Notes under the pieces: model-generated | Database searches by the model: none | Seen by the model: only the letters and a program-made list of their open reading frames with translations | Told to the model about the DNA's origin: nothing | Shown: in pieces, positions 54,396 to 63,325 of the stretch | Layout of the letters: each line of letters opens with the position of its first letter | Position numbering within the stretch: the stretch's first letter is position 1 | Translations under genes and position numbers: made by a program | Assembly: GCF_023276405.1 (NCBI RefSeq) | Contig: NZ_JALRMO010000001.1 | Location: 8,223,501 to 8,287,500, forward strand | DNA length: 64,000 bases | Reading direction: 5' to 3' | From: Paenibacillus hamazuiensis | GTDB taxonomy: Bacteria; Bacillota; Bacilli; Paenibacillales; NBRC-103111

Positions 54396-54761
54396 ATGGA
54401 TAAACGTTTTATCGGGCTTGGAAGCATCAACGCTTGTTTGGCGGTTGCACTCGGCGCATTTGGCGCTCATGGTCTGAAGGGTACTATTACGCCGGATATG
54501 CTGGACGTATTCAAAACCGGCGTGCAGTATCATATGATGCACGCGCTTGGTCTGCTCGCCATCGGGATCGTCTCCGGCAAGCTGGGGGGCAAAGCGGCTC
54601 TCGCAGGCTGGCTGCTGTTTGCCGGGATCGTACTGTTCTCCGGGAGTCTGTACGCGCTGAGCCTAAGCGGAATCGGCATTCTCGGAGCCATTACGCCTCT
54701 CGGCGGGGTCGCCTTCCTGGCGGGCTGGATCATGCTGGCCGTCGCTGCGTTCAGGCATTAA
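54396..54761 (+). CDS. DUF423 family membrane protein
   Basis: 121 residues. ATG at 54396 follows AAGGAG; an upstream in-frame start lacks a site. The LGAFGAHGL motif, HMMHALGLL and the final GGVAFLAGW segment are those of the DUF423/YgdD family of four-helix membrane proteins. Function in the family is unknown. Confidence 0.9.
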   Translation: MDKRFIGLGSINACLAVALGAFGAHGLKGTITPDMLDVFKTGVQYHMMHALGLLAIGIVSGKLGGKAALAGWLLFAGIVLFSGSLYALSLSGIGILGAITPLGGVAFLAGWIMLAVAAFRH

Positions 54762-55009
54762 ACCGGTCGCCCACAGCTGATCTTGTAGAAATGCGCCGTC
54801 GTTTTGTGGGAAATTACACACTTTCTCAAATTTTTTGCAGGAAATTTGTAGCATGTGTAGAATTTCTTGAATGTGGAATTTCATATGCGGAAAACCTCAA
54901 CTTGCCGCCTTCCAATACGTCGAAGAAATCGATTCGGTCCATACGAGCGACGTCATTGCAGATATAAGCGCGAGAAACATTCATTGGAGTGGGAAGGTAG
55001 GGGAGCATA

Positions 55010-57022
55010 TTGAACAAAACGGTATGGTGCTGGGTGGCTGTGGTTTTGCTGTGGGCGGCGATCGATCGCCGGCTGGAGTCATGGCTGCTGGCCGCTGTCT
55101 TGTGCGGGATTCAGCTGTTTGCTCTTCGGCGGAAAGCCGGCGTTCCCGAGACCGCTCCGACCAAAGAGCTGCAGCTGCCTGAGCAATCCCGGCAAATGGC
55201 CGATCCCGGCGTGCCGGCGCCCGGGGAGTCCGGGCAGCAGACTGCAGCAGACGATGGCGCGGAATACGAGCGGCTTCAGTTGCGGCTCGCCGAGACGGAG
55301 CGGGTGTTCGCATCGTTGTTTGACCATAACCCGAATGCCGTCGGGCTGATCGATAAGATGGGCCGGATCCTCAAGCTAAACGCCGTTTCCGAGCAATTGC
55401 TCGGCTATTCGGAGGCGGAGCTGAAGGGCACGAATTTATCGAAGGTGATCGCGGGCGAGCATCTGCGCAAAACGTACGAGCATTTCGAGCTCGTGCGCGC
55501 AGGCGTGCCTCAGACGTTTTTCACCTCTGTCATACATAAAAGCGGATACCGCGTCGATATGGACGTAACCGCTGTGCCCATTCTCGACGGGGAAGACGCT
55601 TCCGGGTCCGTTTTCATAGGCCAGGACGTCACGATCCGCAGGCGAACCGAAGAGCAAATGCGCCACATGGCCTATTACGACGATATGACCGGACTGCCGA
55701 ACCGCAGGCTGTTCGGCGAGCATCTCGCCGAGGCGATACTGGCGGCCAGGCAGCATGGCGGCATGCTCGCCGTATTTTATCTCGATATCGACCGGTTTAA
55801 AACGGTGAACGACTGCTTTGGTCACGATTACGGAGATATGCTGCTGCTGCAGGTGGCCGAGCGCTTCACCCGGCTTGTCTCCGAGCGGGATTTCGTAGCC
55901 CGCACCGAAGGAGACGAGTTTGCCCTCTTCTTCACGGGCATCGGCTCCATGGAGGAAGTGGCGGCGACCGCGAGCCTTATCCATAAAGTGCTGGAGGAGC
56001 CTTTTTCCCTGCAGCAATACCAGCTTCACGTAACGGCCAGCATCGGCATCTCGCTTCTGGGCGAGGAAACCGTCGACGCCGGGACGCTGATGAAATGCGC
56101 CGAAATCGCGTTGTCCCGCTCGAAGGAAGTGGGGCGGAAAAATTTCCAGATTTTCAACGCCGACATGAAAACCGTATCTTTGCAGCGGCTTACGCTGGAG
56201 ACCGAGCTGCGCCGCGCGCTGCAGCACGGCGAACTGGCGCTTCATTACCAGCCGCAGATGGACATAGAGAGCGGCCGCGTCGTCGGCATGGAGGCTCTCA
56301 TCCGGTGGCATCATCCGGAGAAAGGGGTCATTTCGCCGGTCGATTTCATCCCTCTGGCCGAGGAAACCGGGCTTATCGTGCCGATCGGCGAATGGGTGCT
56401 GAAGGAAGCATGCCGGCAAAACAAAACGTGGCAGCTGCAAGGGTTCGATCCGATCCCGGTGTCGATCAATTTGTCTACGCGGCAGTTTTTGCAGCACAAC
56501 CTGAAGGAGACGGTTGCCGAAGTGCTGAAGGAAACAGGGCTTGACGCCCGTTACCTGGAGCTTGAGATCACCGAATCGAGCGCGATGGACGTCGATCACG
56601 CTACCGGCCTGCTGGTGGAGCTCAAGGAGCTCGGCGTCCATGTCAGCATCGACGATTTCGGCACGGGCTACAGCTCTTTGTATTATTTGAAACGGTTCCC
56701 GATCGATAAGCTGAAAATCGACAAATCGTTCGTGCGCGACATTATGTCCGATCCGAACGATGCCGCCATCGTCGCTTCGATCATTGCGATGGCCCACCAT
56801 CTCAATCTGAAGGTCATCGCCGAAGGTGTCGAGACGGTCGAACAGCTGCAGTTTTTGCACCGCAACGACTGCAATCAAATCCAAGGTTATTGGTTCAGCC
56901 CGCCGATTTCCGGCGACCAGATGGAGCAGCTGCTGCAGCGCACGCAGGCGATCGCCGCCGGCAAGCAGGAGCGCGCGGACCAGTCTCAAAAAGAAAACGA
57001 AAGCAGCAAATCTTCGGTTTGA
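55010..57022 (+). CDS. PAS-GGDEF-EAL cyclic-di-GMP protein, probably a phosphodiesterase
   Basis: 670 residues from a TTG start behind GGAAGGTAGGGGAG. An N-terminal membrane helix (about 6-40) is followed by a PAS domain (about 95-215), a GGDEF domain (about 225-390) and an EAL domain (about 400-650). The signature is TEGDEF instead of GGDEF, so cyclase activity is doubtful. The EAL domain keeps MEALIRW, the NLSTRQF segment, [16 protein letters not shown] and EGVET, consistent with cyclic-di-GMP hydrolysis. The PAS domain may sense a small ligand. No riboswitch was seen upstream. Confidence 0.94.
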   Translation: MNKTVWCWVAVVLLWAAIDRRLESWLLAAVLCGIQLFALRRKAGVPETAPTKELQLPEQSRQMADPGVPAPGESGQQTAADDGAEYERLQLRLAETERVFASLFDHNPNAVGLIDKMGRILKLNAVSEQLLGYSEAELKGTNLSKVIAGEHLRKTYEHFELVRAGVPQTFFTSVIHKSGYRVDMDVTAVPILDGEDASGSVFIGQDVTIRRRTEEQMRHMAYYDDMTGLPNRRLFGEHLAEAILAARQHGGMLAVFYLDIDRFKTVNDCFGHDYGDMLLLQVAERFTRLVSERDFVARTEGDEFALFFTGIGSMEEVAATASLIHKVLEEPFSLQQYQLHVTASIGISLLGEETVDAGTLMKCAEIALSRSKEVGRKNFQIFNADMKTVSLQRLTLETELRRALQHGELALHYQPQMDIESGRVVGMEALIRWHHPEKGVISPVDFIPLAEETGLIVPIGEWVLKEACRQNKTWQLQGFDPIPVSINLSTRQFLQHNLKETVAEVLKETGLDARYLELEITESSAMDVDHATGLLVELKELGVHVSIDDFGTGYSSLYYLKRFPIDKLKIDKSFVRDIMSDPNDAAIVASIIAMAHHLNLKVIAEGVETVEQLQFLHRNDCNQIQGYWFSPPISGDQMEQLLQRTQAIAAGKQERADQSQKENESSKSSV

Positions 57023-57149
57023 AGGTTGCTGCTTTTTTCTATAGTCTTAATTGAAAATCATTTGAAAAAGCCGAGTTTTCGATTAGCTGAAGTATAATAA
57101 AACGATAGAACAAAATTTCCAAAAATTTCGTGGACAAGGTGAGGTTAAG

Positions 57150-57968
57150 ATGACTCATCCCTATCGCCCTATACATGCTCCCCACTTGCAGCCGGAGCTG
57201 CGTCGCCCTTGGTACAGCTGCCGGGAATATACGCCGAGTCGCCGCTTGGAGTCGCATGTCGCTTCCTTTTGGACGATGGATTTTCAGCCCGAGTCGGAGC
57301 ATCAATGGCATCGGGTCATACCGGATGGCTGCGTCGATATCGTTGTCGACCTTCTTTCTCCCACAAGCCGGAAAGCCGCTTTTGTCGTAGGGCTGGCGAC
57401 CCGATCCAAAGTTTTGCATTTCTCTGAAGCCCGTTCGGTATTCGGCATTCGAATTTATTCGGAATCGGCCCGGGCTATATTAAAATTTCCCCTTTCGGCG
57501 TTTAAGAAACATCATGTCTTTCTGGAAGAGATCTGGGGCTCCGAAGGGCTGCATTGGGTCGAAGAAATCCTGACCGCAAAAACAACCTCGGACATCATTG
57601 AAATTGCCGAGCATAAATTATGCCGGATGCTGTCTGACAGCGATATGCCCACTCCTTCTCTGGTGTACCAAAGCATGCAGCATATGTATGCTTGCAAAGG
57701 GAATCTTTCCGTATCGAATCTGGCGGATAAGGTTAATTTCAGCGAAAGGCACTTAAGAAGGGTTTTCGACAGGGAGCTTGGATTGAGCCCGAAGGAGATG
57801 CTGGGAATCGTACGGTTTCAAAGTATTCTGCAGGAGTTTTACAGGGGGGACTATTCCAGCTTGACGGATCTTGCGCTGAAATACGGTTACTACGATCAGT
57901 CTCATTTTTCCAATACCTTTGCGCATTATTATGGGCTGCCTTTTAAACGACTGACTAAAAGGGGATGA
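57150..57968 (+). CDS. AraC-family transcriptional regulator
   Basis: 272 residues; the ATG at 57150 follows AAGGTGAGG. The N-terminal ~155 residues (with HRVIPDGCVDIVVDL) match the ligand-type domain often found in this branch. The C-terminal ~100 residues carry two helix-turn-helix motifs, including SNLADKVNFSERHLRRVF and YYDQSHFSNTFAHYYGLPF. It is followed ~90 bases later by the VOC-domain gene, which could be its target. Confidence 0.9.
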   Translation: MTHPYRPIHAPHLQPELRRPWYSCREYTPSRRLESHVASFWTMDFQPESEHQWHRVIPDGCVDIVVDLLSPTSRKAAFVVGLATRSKVLHFSEARSVFGIRIYSESARAILKFPLSAFKKHHVFLEEIWGSEGLHWVEEILTAKTTSDIIEIAEHKLCRMLSDSDMPTPSLVYQSMQHMYACKGNLSVSNLADKVNFSERHLRRVFDRELGLSPKEMLGIVRFQSILQEFYRGDYSSLTDLALKYGYYDQSHFSNTFAHYYGLPFKRLTKRG

Positions 57969-58055
57969 GGAAGTCCGTTTTTTACTATTTTGACAACCGA
58001 TGCAATCGATACAATGGAGGTGAAAAATAAATCACTATGATGGGAGCTGCGAAGC

Positions 58056-58433
58056 ATGTCGGTTAAGTTAAAAAGAGTCGCGATTTTCGTGGGACAGATG
58101 AAAAGGGCTTTGGATTTCTATCGTATGTTGGGATTGGAAATACCGGAAAACGCCGACGAAGAACATCACGTGGAGGTGGAGCAAAACGGACTTCGCTTGG
58201 CTTTCGGCACATGGGAATCGGCGAAAGTCGTTTTTGACGGCCTGGAAGAGCCTGTCGGAAATCGGATCGAACTCGCATTTCAGTTCGACAGTCGCGAAGT
58301 GCTGGACGAACTGTACCGCCAATTGACGGCGGATGGATATACCGGATGTCGCGGGCCGCGGGATACGCCTTGGGGGGAGCGTTACGCGATTGTAAAGGAT
58401 CCCGATGGCAATTTAATTAGTCTTGTCGCTTAA
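58056..58433 (+). CDS. VOC (glyoxalase/bleomycin-resistance) superfamily protein
   Basis: 125 residues, one paired beta-alpha-beta-beta-beta unit set. RVAIFVGQMKRALDFYRMLG and the closing WGERYAIVKDPDGNLISLV are characteristic. Such proteins bind a metal and act as lyases, dioxygenases or drug-binding proteins; the substrate cannot be read here. It lies downstream of an AraC regulator on the same strand. Confidence 0.9.
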   Translation: MSVKLKRVAIFVGQMKRALDFYRMLGLEIPENADEEHHVEVEQNGLRLAFGTWESAKVVFDGLEEPVGNRIELAFQFDSREVLDELYRQLTADGYTGCRGPRDTPWGERYAIVKDPDGNLISLVA

Positions 58434-58488
58434 GAGTAGGGAACGTAAGTAGCCTGTAATAAAGCAGACATACGCGGGCTAGAGGCAA

Positions 58489-58591
58489 GATGACCTCCGG
58501 AGGCACGCATCCCCTCCGAAGTCATCGCTCCAAAAAACAGCATGCCCGGCATGTGATTTATCGCCTATCAGCAATAAATCCATGCCGGGCA
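58489..58591. repeat. two adjacent long hairpins
   Basis: Hairpin 1: GATGACCTCCGGAGG (58489-58503) with CCTCCGAAGTCATC (58513-58526). Hairpin 2: TGCCCGGCATG plus GATTTAT (58543-58561) with ATAAATC plus CATGCCGGGCA (58574-58591), 18 pairs with one bulge. Six A lie between them. Read on the minus strand, hairpin 2 is followed by a T-run, so it could be a distant terminator for the 59088-59534 gene. Confidence 0.65.
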
Positions 58592-58664
58592 AACGCGAAC
58601 TGGCGGCGGGCACTCCATCCTACGGGGCGGGTCCAGGGCGCAAGCGCCCAATGTTGTCAAGTTA

Positions 58665-58862
58665 AGCGGGACCATAGCGGAACTATGGTTCGTTAAGTCG
58701 GCCGGACTCGGATCTTTTGGAAATTAGCGGAACTCAGGTGCTCTATTTGTCTGTTCGTCCAATGGAAATGCCATTTTCCATCGTTTTAGCGCATCTCAGT
58801 TCCTCTATTTCTTCGGATATGCCCATTTATCCGAGAATAGCGAACGTACGTTCCGCTATTTT
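58665..58862. repeat. dispersed intergenic repeat, copy 2
   Basis: The core 58785-58854 matches 50329-50398 (TTTAGCGCATCTCAGTTCCT at the start, AATAGCGAACGT near the end). The flanks hold further GGAACT units in both directions. Neither copy codes for protein. Confidence 0.75.
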
Positions 58863-59087
58863 TAATAAGCTGCTAATTTTAGAAGCAAGACCTGTCAAAT
58901 TCGGACCACGAACCATCGAAAGCGTTAACCTGACAACAATGCGCAAGAGCCCGGGTCCCCCTCCAGTGGGATTTGATGGGAAAATAGACGATGGCGCCCA
59001 TTTTCATTCCCCTTTGTGACGCTCGGTCATCTTGTTTAGGGGATATCCCTACGATTCAAGGGGGCGACTCGCCCTGATCCAGGGGTA

Positions 59088-59534
59088 TTACCCAACCTGA
59101 ACATCGTCGATTTCGTTGACCTTGAACAAATATACTTTTTTCTCATCCACATGGTATACGGTTACATTTTCCGAAGCCGGGTCAAAGTTGATCACGCGGC
59201 ACGGAACGCTAAGCTTGACGCCCATACCCTTTACGATCGTAAGCCGGACGAGCGTATTATTGTCTTTAAATTTCTGCATTTGCGCAAAGAGGTGAGCATT
59301 GGGGGACGATTCCTTCTTGCCTGCGGATCTAAGCTCCGCCACCTTCGCTTCCATCAGCGCCGTTTGTATGGCTTTGCCGAGTTCAATGCCGGATTTGATT
59401 TGATAATCTTTGATTTTTGCAGAATTTAAATGATGCAGCAGCGTTTCCAAGGCACGCCCGTTCGATTCGTCTTCAATAAGGATGTCCACCGTAAATAAAA
59501 ATCTCTTGGTCTCGTTGGCGTTACTTTCGTTCAA
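59088..59534 (-). CDS. hypothetical protein, 148 residues
   Basis: Starts with TTG behind GGGAGG (about 9 bases). A helical N-terminal half (ETLLHHLNSAKIKDYQ) is followed by a strand-rich C-terminal part (RLTIVKGMGVKLSVPCRVI, VYHVDEKKVYLFKVNEID) that could be a small beta-barrel. No known family was recognised and no partner gene is adjacent. Confidence 0.7.
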   Translation of the reverse strand: MNESNANETKRFLFTVDILIEDESNGRALETLLHHLNSAKIKDYQIKSGIELGKAIQTALMEAKVAELRSAGKKESSPNAHLFAQMQKFKDNNTLVRLTIVKGMGVKLSVPCRVINFDPASENVTVYHVDEKKVYLFKVNEIDDVQVG

Positions 59535-59727
59535 ACGCGGGAGCCTCCCTTGGATCGCAGATTATATGTTTAATATACCATTAATGCCCAACCAAAAATA
59601 GGACTTGCCCTGCACTAAATTTGTCGAAAAATATCAATGTTTTTTCGAATCGCACCTTATTCACTGAACTATTGGCGGCAATGACTGTCCCCGCATGGGG
59701 TTGCTAACATATTAACCTCAACCAGCC

Positions 59728-59754
59728 ATATGTTTATACTTTGTATAAACATAT
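59728..59754 (+). promoter_or_regulatory. perfect palindrome, probable mazEF autoregulatory operator
   Basis: ATATGTTTATAC and GTATAAACATAT are exact 12-base inverted arms around TTT, ending 16 bases before the antitoxin start. MazE-type AbrB-fold antitoxins repress their own operon through palindromes at this place. The sequence also contains -10-like TATAAA. Confidence 0.75.
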
Positions 59755-59770
59755 TTAAAGGAGCGTTATC

Positions 59771-60001
59771 ATGCTGCAGGTTCAAAAATGGGGCAACTCA
59801 CTCGGCATACGGATCCCGAAATCCATCGCCTTGAAGGTTGGTCTTGAAGAAGGGACCGAGATCGATCTGGATGTTGAAGATGGTCATCTTGTCATCAAGC
59901 CCAAGTCGAAATCGTTAGATGAGCTCTTAGCGCAAGTTACGCCAGATAATCTCCACAAGGAGGCTCCTACAGGCGGGCCGCAAGGACGAGAGTCATGGTA
60001 G
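59771..60001 (+). CDS. mazE: MazE-type antitoxin (AbrB/SpoVT fold)
   Basis: 76 residues. WGNSLGIRIPKSIALKVGL is the classic MazE/AbrB DNA-binding swapped-hairpin sequence; the C-terminal ~30 residues would bind the toxin. AAAGGAG precedes the ATG, and a perfect palindrome lies just upstream. The stop overlaps the toxin start by 7 bases, the normal mazEF layout. Confidence 0.93.
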   Translation: MLQVQKWGNSLGIRIPKSIALKVGLEEGTEIDLDVEDGHLVIKPKSKSLDELLAQVTPDNLHKEAPTGGPQGRESW

Positions 60002-60332
60002 AGCGATACGTTCCAGATCGAGGTGACTTGGTGTGGTTACAGTTCAATCTGCAACTAGGCTACGAGCAAGCCGGTAAACGACCTGCCTTAGTTTTAACAC
60101 CGTCATCATACAATGCCAAGGTGGCTTAACGTTATTTTGTCCGGTGACCTCCAAAATCAAGGGTTACCTGTTTGAAGTGATCATTCCACGGGATTTGCCG
60201 ATTGAAGGGGTCATTCTTTCCGACCAGATTAAAAGTCTCGATTGGCAATCCCGTCGAGCAGCATTTATATGTAGAGTGCCTGAGCAGACTCTAAACGAGG
60301 TTCTCTCAAAAATTGAATTATTGATTCGTTAG
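59995..60332 (+). pseudogene. mazF: MazF-type endoribonuclease toxin, frameshifted
   Basis: The first frame (59995-60129) reads RGDLVWLQF and KRPALVLTPSSYNAKVA, then stops. The homologous remainder (LFCPVTSKIKGYLFEV through LNEVLSKIELL) follows in another frame to 60332. Restoring one G in the GTGG at 60121-60124 would give an uninterrupted ~112-residue MazF. As written the toxin is truncated within its core. A deletion in a G-run, selected against the toxin, or a sequencing error are the two explanations. Confidence 0.85.
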
Positions 60333-60465
60333 CAGCGGCACCTGTCCGGCGAAACATCGGCCGATAACCGCCCATTTTTTACCCCGCCGTAGCATCTCGT
60401 ACATGCGCTCATATGATAATACAACAGACCGATTCCAACTTTGTTGGGCGATTGGGGTGAGGGGT

Positions 60466-60768
60466 ATGATGCGTATGGAGCCGATCGTCATCGACGGCCG
60501 CACTGCGCTCGGGATTGAAGTGAAGCTGCCCAAAACGACGCTGCTGGCCGTAACGACGGATAAAGGTTACATCATGTGCGGTGCGCTGGACGTCGGTCTT
60601 CTGAACGACAGGCTTAAAGATCGCAAAATTATCGCCGGCCGCGCCGTCGGGGTGCGCACCTTGGAGGAGCTGCTGGAAGCGCCGCTCGAATCCGTCACGT
60701 TCGAGGCGGAAGCGCTTGGTATTACGGCGGGTACGAAAGGCCGCGACGCCGTGGCGATGATGATGTAG
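60466..60768 (+). CDS. yunC: DUF1805 protein, YunC homologue
   Basis: About 100 residues. ATG at 60466 follows GGGGTGA. KTTLLAVTTDKGYIMCGALD and DRKIIAGRAVGVRT match Bacillus subtilis YunC closely. The biochemical role is unknown in the family. An intrinsic terminator follows at once. Confidence 0.9.
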   Translation: MMRMEPIVIDGRTALGIEVKLPKTTLLAVTTDKGYIMCGALDVGLLNDRLKDRKIIAGRAVGVRTLEELLEAPLESVTFEAEALGITAGTKGRDAVAMMM

Positions 60769-60796
60769 GCCCGATTGACCGGGTCCGGAAAAAGAA

Positions 60797-60860
60797 AACC
60801 CGAATGCGTCCGTTCGCACACTTCCGGAAAGTGAGCGGGCCGCGTTCGGGTTGTTTTTTT
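60797..60860 (+). terminator. intrinsic terminator
   Basis: AACCCGAA and GCG at 60797-60808 pair with CGCGTTCGGGTT (60841-60852), with a further inner GC stem and seven T after the hairpin. It ends the yunC transcript and lies close to the end of the convergent AraC gene. Confidence 0.9.
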
Positions 60861-60905
60861 GCACATGAAAGCGCTCAGGCACGTGAAGGAGGGGGAGACC
60901 GCCCG

Positions 60906-61763
60906 CTAATAGCTGCTCCGGTACTGCGTCGGAGTCAGCCCCGTAATTTTCTTGAACAGCCGGCAAAAATACGAATAATTCGGTATGCCGACCTTCGGAC
61001 CGATATGCTCGACCGGCGTCGTTTCGGTTTTGAGCAGCCAGCAAGCCTGGCGGATTCTTCGCGCGATCAGGTAGTCGGTGATGCTGCTCCCGGTCTCGGA
61101 CCGGAACAGGTGCGAGACGTGGTGCCTGGAAAGGTGCAGCTCCTTCGCCAGCTCGCCCAAATCGAAAGGCTCCGTATAATGCTCCTCCACCCAGTGCATA
61201 ATTTTTTCCGCGTGCGATTCCGCGCGGGCGGTCCCGCGAAACGGAGCGTCTTTTTTCAGCGGCTGAAGGCAGTCCAATATTTGCATGATCGCAATCGCCG
61301 CGTCTTCCAGGTCGTCCGCGTCGTGTCGTTCGGCCAGCTTGCGCCCGTACCGGTCGAGGACCGCGGAAATATAGGGCATCTCATTTTCCATGTAAAATAC
61401 TTGTTCGACCAGCTCTCCTTTCCACATCTCCTCGAAAAACCGACCCATGCCGGGGAACGTTTTGAAAAACGGAGCAAAAGCTGTCGGCTCAAAGGTAAGA
61501 ACCGTACGTTCGTAGGGACACTGCTCGCTGACGTCAAAATCGATCCGGTGCAGTTGAAACGGCTGGAGAAACACGACGCAGCCGTCCTTCAGCTCGTACA
61601 TTTTGCGGTTAAGCAGCAGCTGGCCCTTGCCCCGGTAAACAACCAATATTTCAATTCCGCGATGGTAATGGTAAAATCCCGGGTAGTTGGCGGAAGTGAG
61701 CAGTCTGTATTGCAAATGCACCTGACGTTTTTGCAAGACATTGTCGGATTGCGGAAACGGCAT
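60906..61763 (-). CDS. AraC-family regulator with cupin sensor domain
   Basis: 285 residues. The N-terminal cupin part (YHYHRGIEILVVYRGKG, FLQPFQLHRID) should bind a small ligand, often a sugar. The C-terminal ~100 residues hold two helix-turn-helix motifs, LGELAKELHLSRHHVSHLF and YSYFCRLFKKITGLTPTQYR. GGAGGGTT lies before the ATG. No obvious target operon is adjacent, and the next gene is divergent and unknown. Confidence 0.92.
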   Translation of the reverse strand: MPFPQSDNVLQKRQVHLQYRLLTSANYPGFYHYHRGIEILVVYRGKGQLLLNRKMYELKDGCVVFLQPFQLHRIDFDVSEQCPYERTVLTFEPTAFAPFFKTFPGMGRFFEEMWKGELVEQVFYMENEMPYISAVLDRYGRKLAERHDADDLEDAAIAIMQILDCLQPLKKDAPFRGTARAESHAEKIMHWVEEHYTEPFDLGELAKELHLSRHHVSHLFRSETGSSITDYLIARRIRQACWLLKTETTPVEHIGPKVGIPNYSYFCRLFKKITGLTPTQYRSSY

Positions 61764-61978
61764 CGGACGAAACCCTCCTTGCCTGTTGTGTTAATCATAT
61801 TATAGCAACACAGTGCAATTTATTAACAATAAAATGGAACTGCCCGCTTAAAAAATTTGCTACTATTGGTTTAAGGGAGCTTTGCTGCTAACCCTAATTT
61901 GGCATAGGAAAGATCGAACTGCGGTTTTTCTTGAGTGTACCGTATTGTGATGGTGCTTTGAACCGGGAGGGGTTGTCC

Positions 61979-62317
61979 ATGACGTTGTCCGATTTTGTGA
62001 CGGAAATGGAGTACCGCGATGCAATGGATGGAGTCAAAGACTTGCTCAAGGAAACTTACCAATTGACCGAAGACGAGGCCGTTTCCGTCATCAGGAGGAG
62101 CCGGGAGAAGGCGGACCAGTATTTATATGACTACATGCCGTACATTGAGTATATCCGCGAGGTGCGGCACCATTTGAGAGATACTTTGGATGCTCATTTT
62201 GAGAAAACGGTCGACCCGGAAAAGGAGCTGCCGTTAAAAATGAGCAACGATGCCGCGGTATGGCTGACTTTCGAATGCATCCGGCGTTTTTGCAAAAAAT
62301 CGCTGACGGACGTGTAA
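61979..62317 (+). CDS. hypothetical protein, 112 residues
   Basis: ATG at 61979 follows GGGAGGGG with ~6 bases; a longer in-frame start upstream has no site. The protein is helical and charged (TYQLTEDEAVSVIRRSREKA), without membrane segments. Its family is not recognised. An intrinsic terminator follows. Confidence 0.7.
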   Translation: MTLSDFVTEMEYRDAMDGVKDLLKETYQLTEDEAVSVIRRSREKADQYLYDYMPYIEYIREVRHHLRDTLDAHFEKTVDPEKELPLKMSNDAAVWLTFECIRRFCKKSLTDV

Positions 62318-62364
62318 GCGGCACAGTTGTGAATACAGCCGAATGCGGCACGCGCCGCGGAGAT

Positions 62365-62396
62365 AGAGTCCTGTTCTGATGGCGGGGCTCTTTTTT
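62365..62396 (+). terminator. intrinsic terminator
   Basis: AGAGTCCTG pairs with CGGGGCTCT, with two G-T pairs, and six T follow. It ends the 112-residue gene. Confidence 0.7.
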
Positions 62397-62502
62397 ATTT
62401 GCGGCCGGGGAAGGGGGCTTGCTTCCGGTCGCCTTGCGATTTGCAGGCGGGACCGTATAATAGGACTATAGTTAACATCGTGACAAAGGGGCCGGCCGGT
62501 TT

Positions 62503-63216
62503 ATGGAAATCACCAAAATCTCCACGCGAAAAATATACGAAGAAGTCGCCGACCAGATGAAAAACATGATCGTCGGCGGTGCGCTGCAGCCGGGCCAGAA
62601 GCTGCCTTCGACCAAGGAGCTCTCCGAAAAGTTCCAGGTCGGCCGCTCGACCGTACGCGAGGCGCTGAGCGCGCTGAAGGCGATGGGGCTTGTCGAGATT
62701 CGCCAAGGCGAAGGCAGCTACGTGCGGCAAATCGAGCCTGGTGACCTCGAGCTGCCGGGCTTTCAGTCGCTGCTGATGAATCGCGAGACGGTGATCGAGC
62801 TGCTCGAAGCGCGCAAGGCGCTGGAAATATCGAACGCCGCGCTGGCGGCGGAGAAACGGACGGACGAGGATGTGGAGGCGTTCGAGCGCATTTTGCAGAG
62901 GATGGAAGCTCACCTCGGGGACGAGGAAGAAGGGGAGCGCTCCGACATCGAGTTCCACCTGACTCTGGCCCGCGCGGCGCACAATTCCATCATGCTGCGG
63001 CTGATCGATTCGATCTCGAGCCAAATGCAGACGGCCATCCGCGAAACGAGGCGGCTGCAGATGTACGCGAGCAAGCCGGTGTCCGCCCGACTGTGGGAGG
63101 AGCACAAGGCGATTTTCGAAGCGGTTCGCCTGCAGGATGTTTCGGGGGCGCAGGAAGCGATGCGAAGCCACTTGCTCCATGTGGAGCAGATGCTGATCAA
63201 GTTTTTGAAAAAGTAA
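62503..63216 (+). CDS. GntR-family (FadR type) regulator, LutR-like
   Basis: 237 residues. The N-terminal winged helix (LPSTKELSEKFQVGRSTVREALSAL, shown here as its two halves LPSTKELSEKFQ and VGRSTVREALSAL) is followed by an all-helical FadR-C ligand domain from about 80, with likely metal-binding His/Asp residues in DIEFHLTLARAAHN. Placement directly before lutA suggests it represses the lactate-utilisation operon, as LutR does in Bacillus subtilis. No classic TGGT/ACCA operator was evident in the short gap. A weak hairpin with T-run lies at about 63225-63256. Confidence 0.88.
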   Translation: MEITKISTRKIYEEVADQMKNMIVGGALQPGQKLPSTKELSEKFQVGRSTVREALSALKAMGLVEIRQGEGSYVRQIEPGDLELPGFQSLLMNRETVIELLEARKALEISNAALAAEKRTDEDVEAFERILQRMEAHLGDEEEGERSDIEFHLTLARAAHNSIMLRLIDSISSQMQTAIRETRRLQMYASKPVSARLWEEHKAIFEAVRLQDVSGAQEAMRSHLLHVEQMLIKFLKK

Positions 63217-63325
63217 GCGGGGGAAGGGCAGCGTTTTTTTGCGTTACCCTCTTTTCATACATCAACTTATCTGATAACCTGATAATCATAGAAGTCTGAC
63301 GTTTTGGAAAAAAGGGGAGATTCGG

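Larger units (their letters stand above)
58434..59087. other. intergenic region with hairpins and a dispersed repeat
   Basis: No gene with a ribosome site is seen. Two long hairpins occupy 58489-58591, and copy 2 of the dispersed repeat occupies about 58665-58862. The remainder up to 59087 shows only short GC-rich inverted repeats of no clear meaning. Confidence 0.6.

Noticed and set aside
63261-63295. GATAA-type inverted repeat before lutA as a LutR operator
   Set aside because: The arms are short and AT-rich and do not match the TGGT/ACCA pattern known for FadR-type regulators, so I could not support it.
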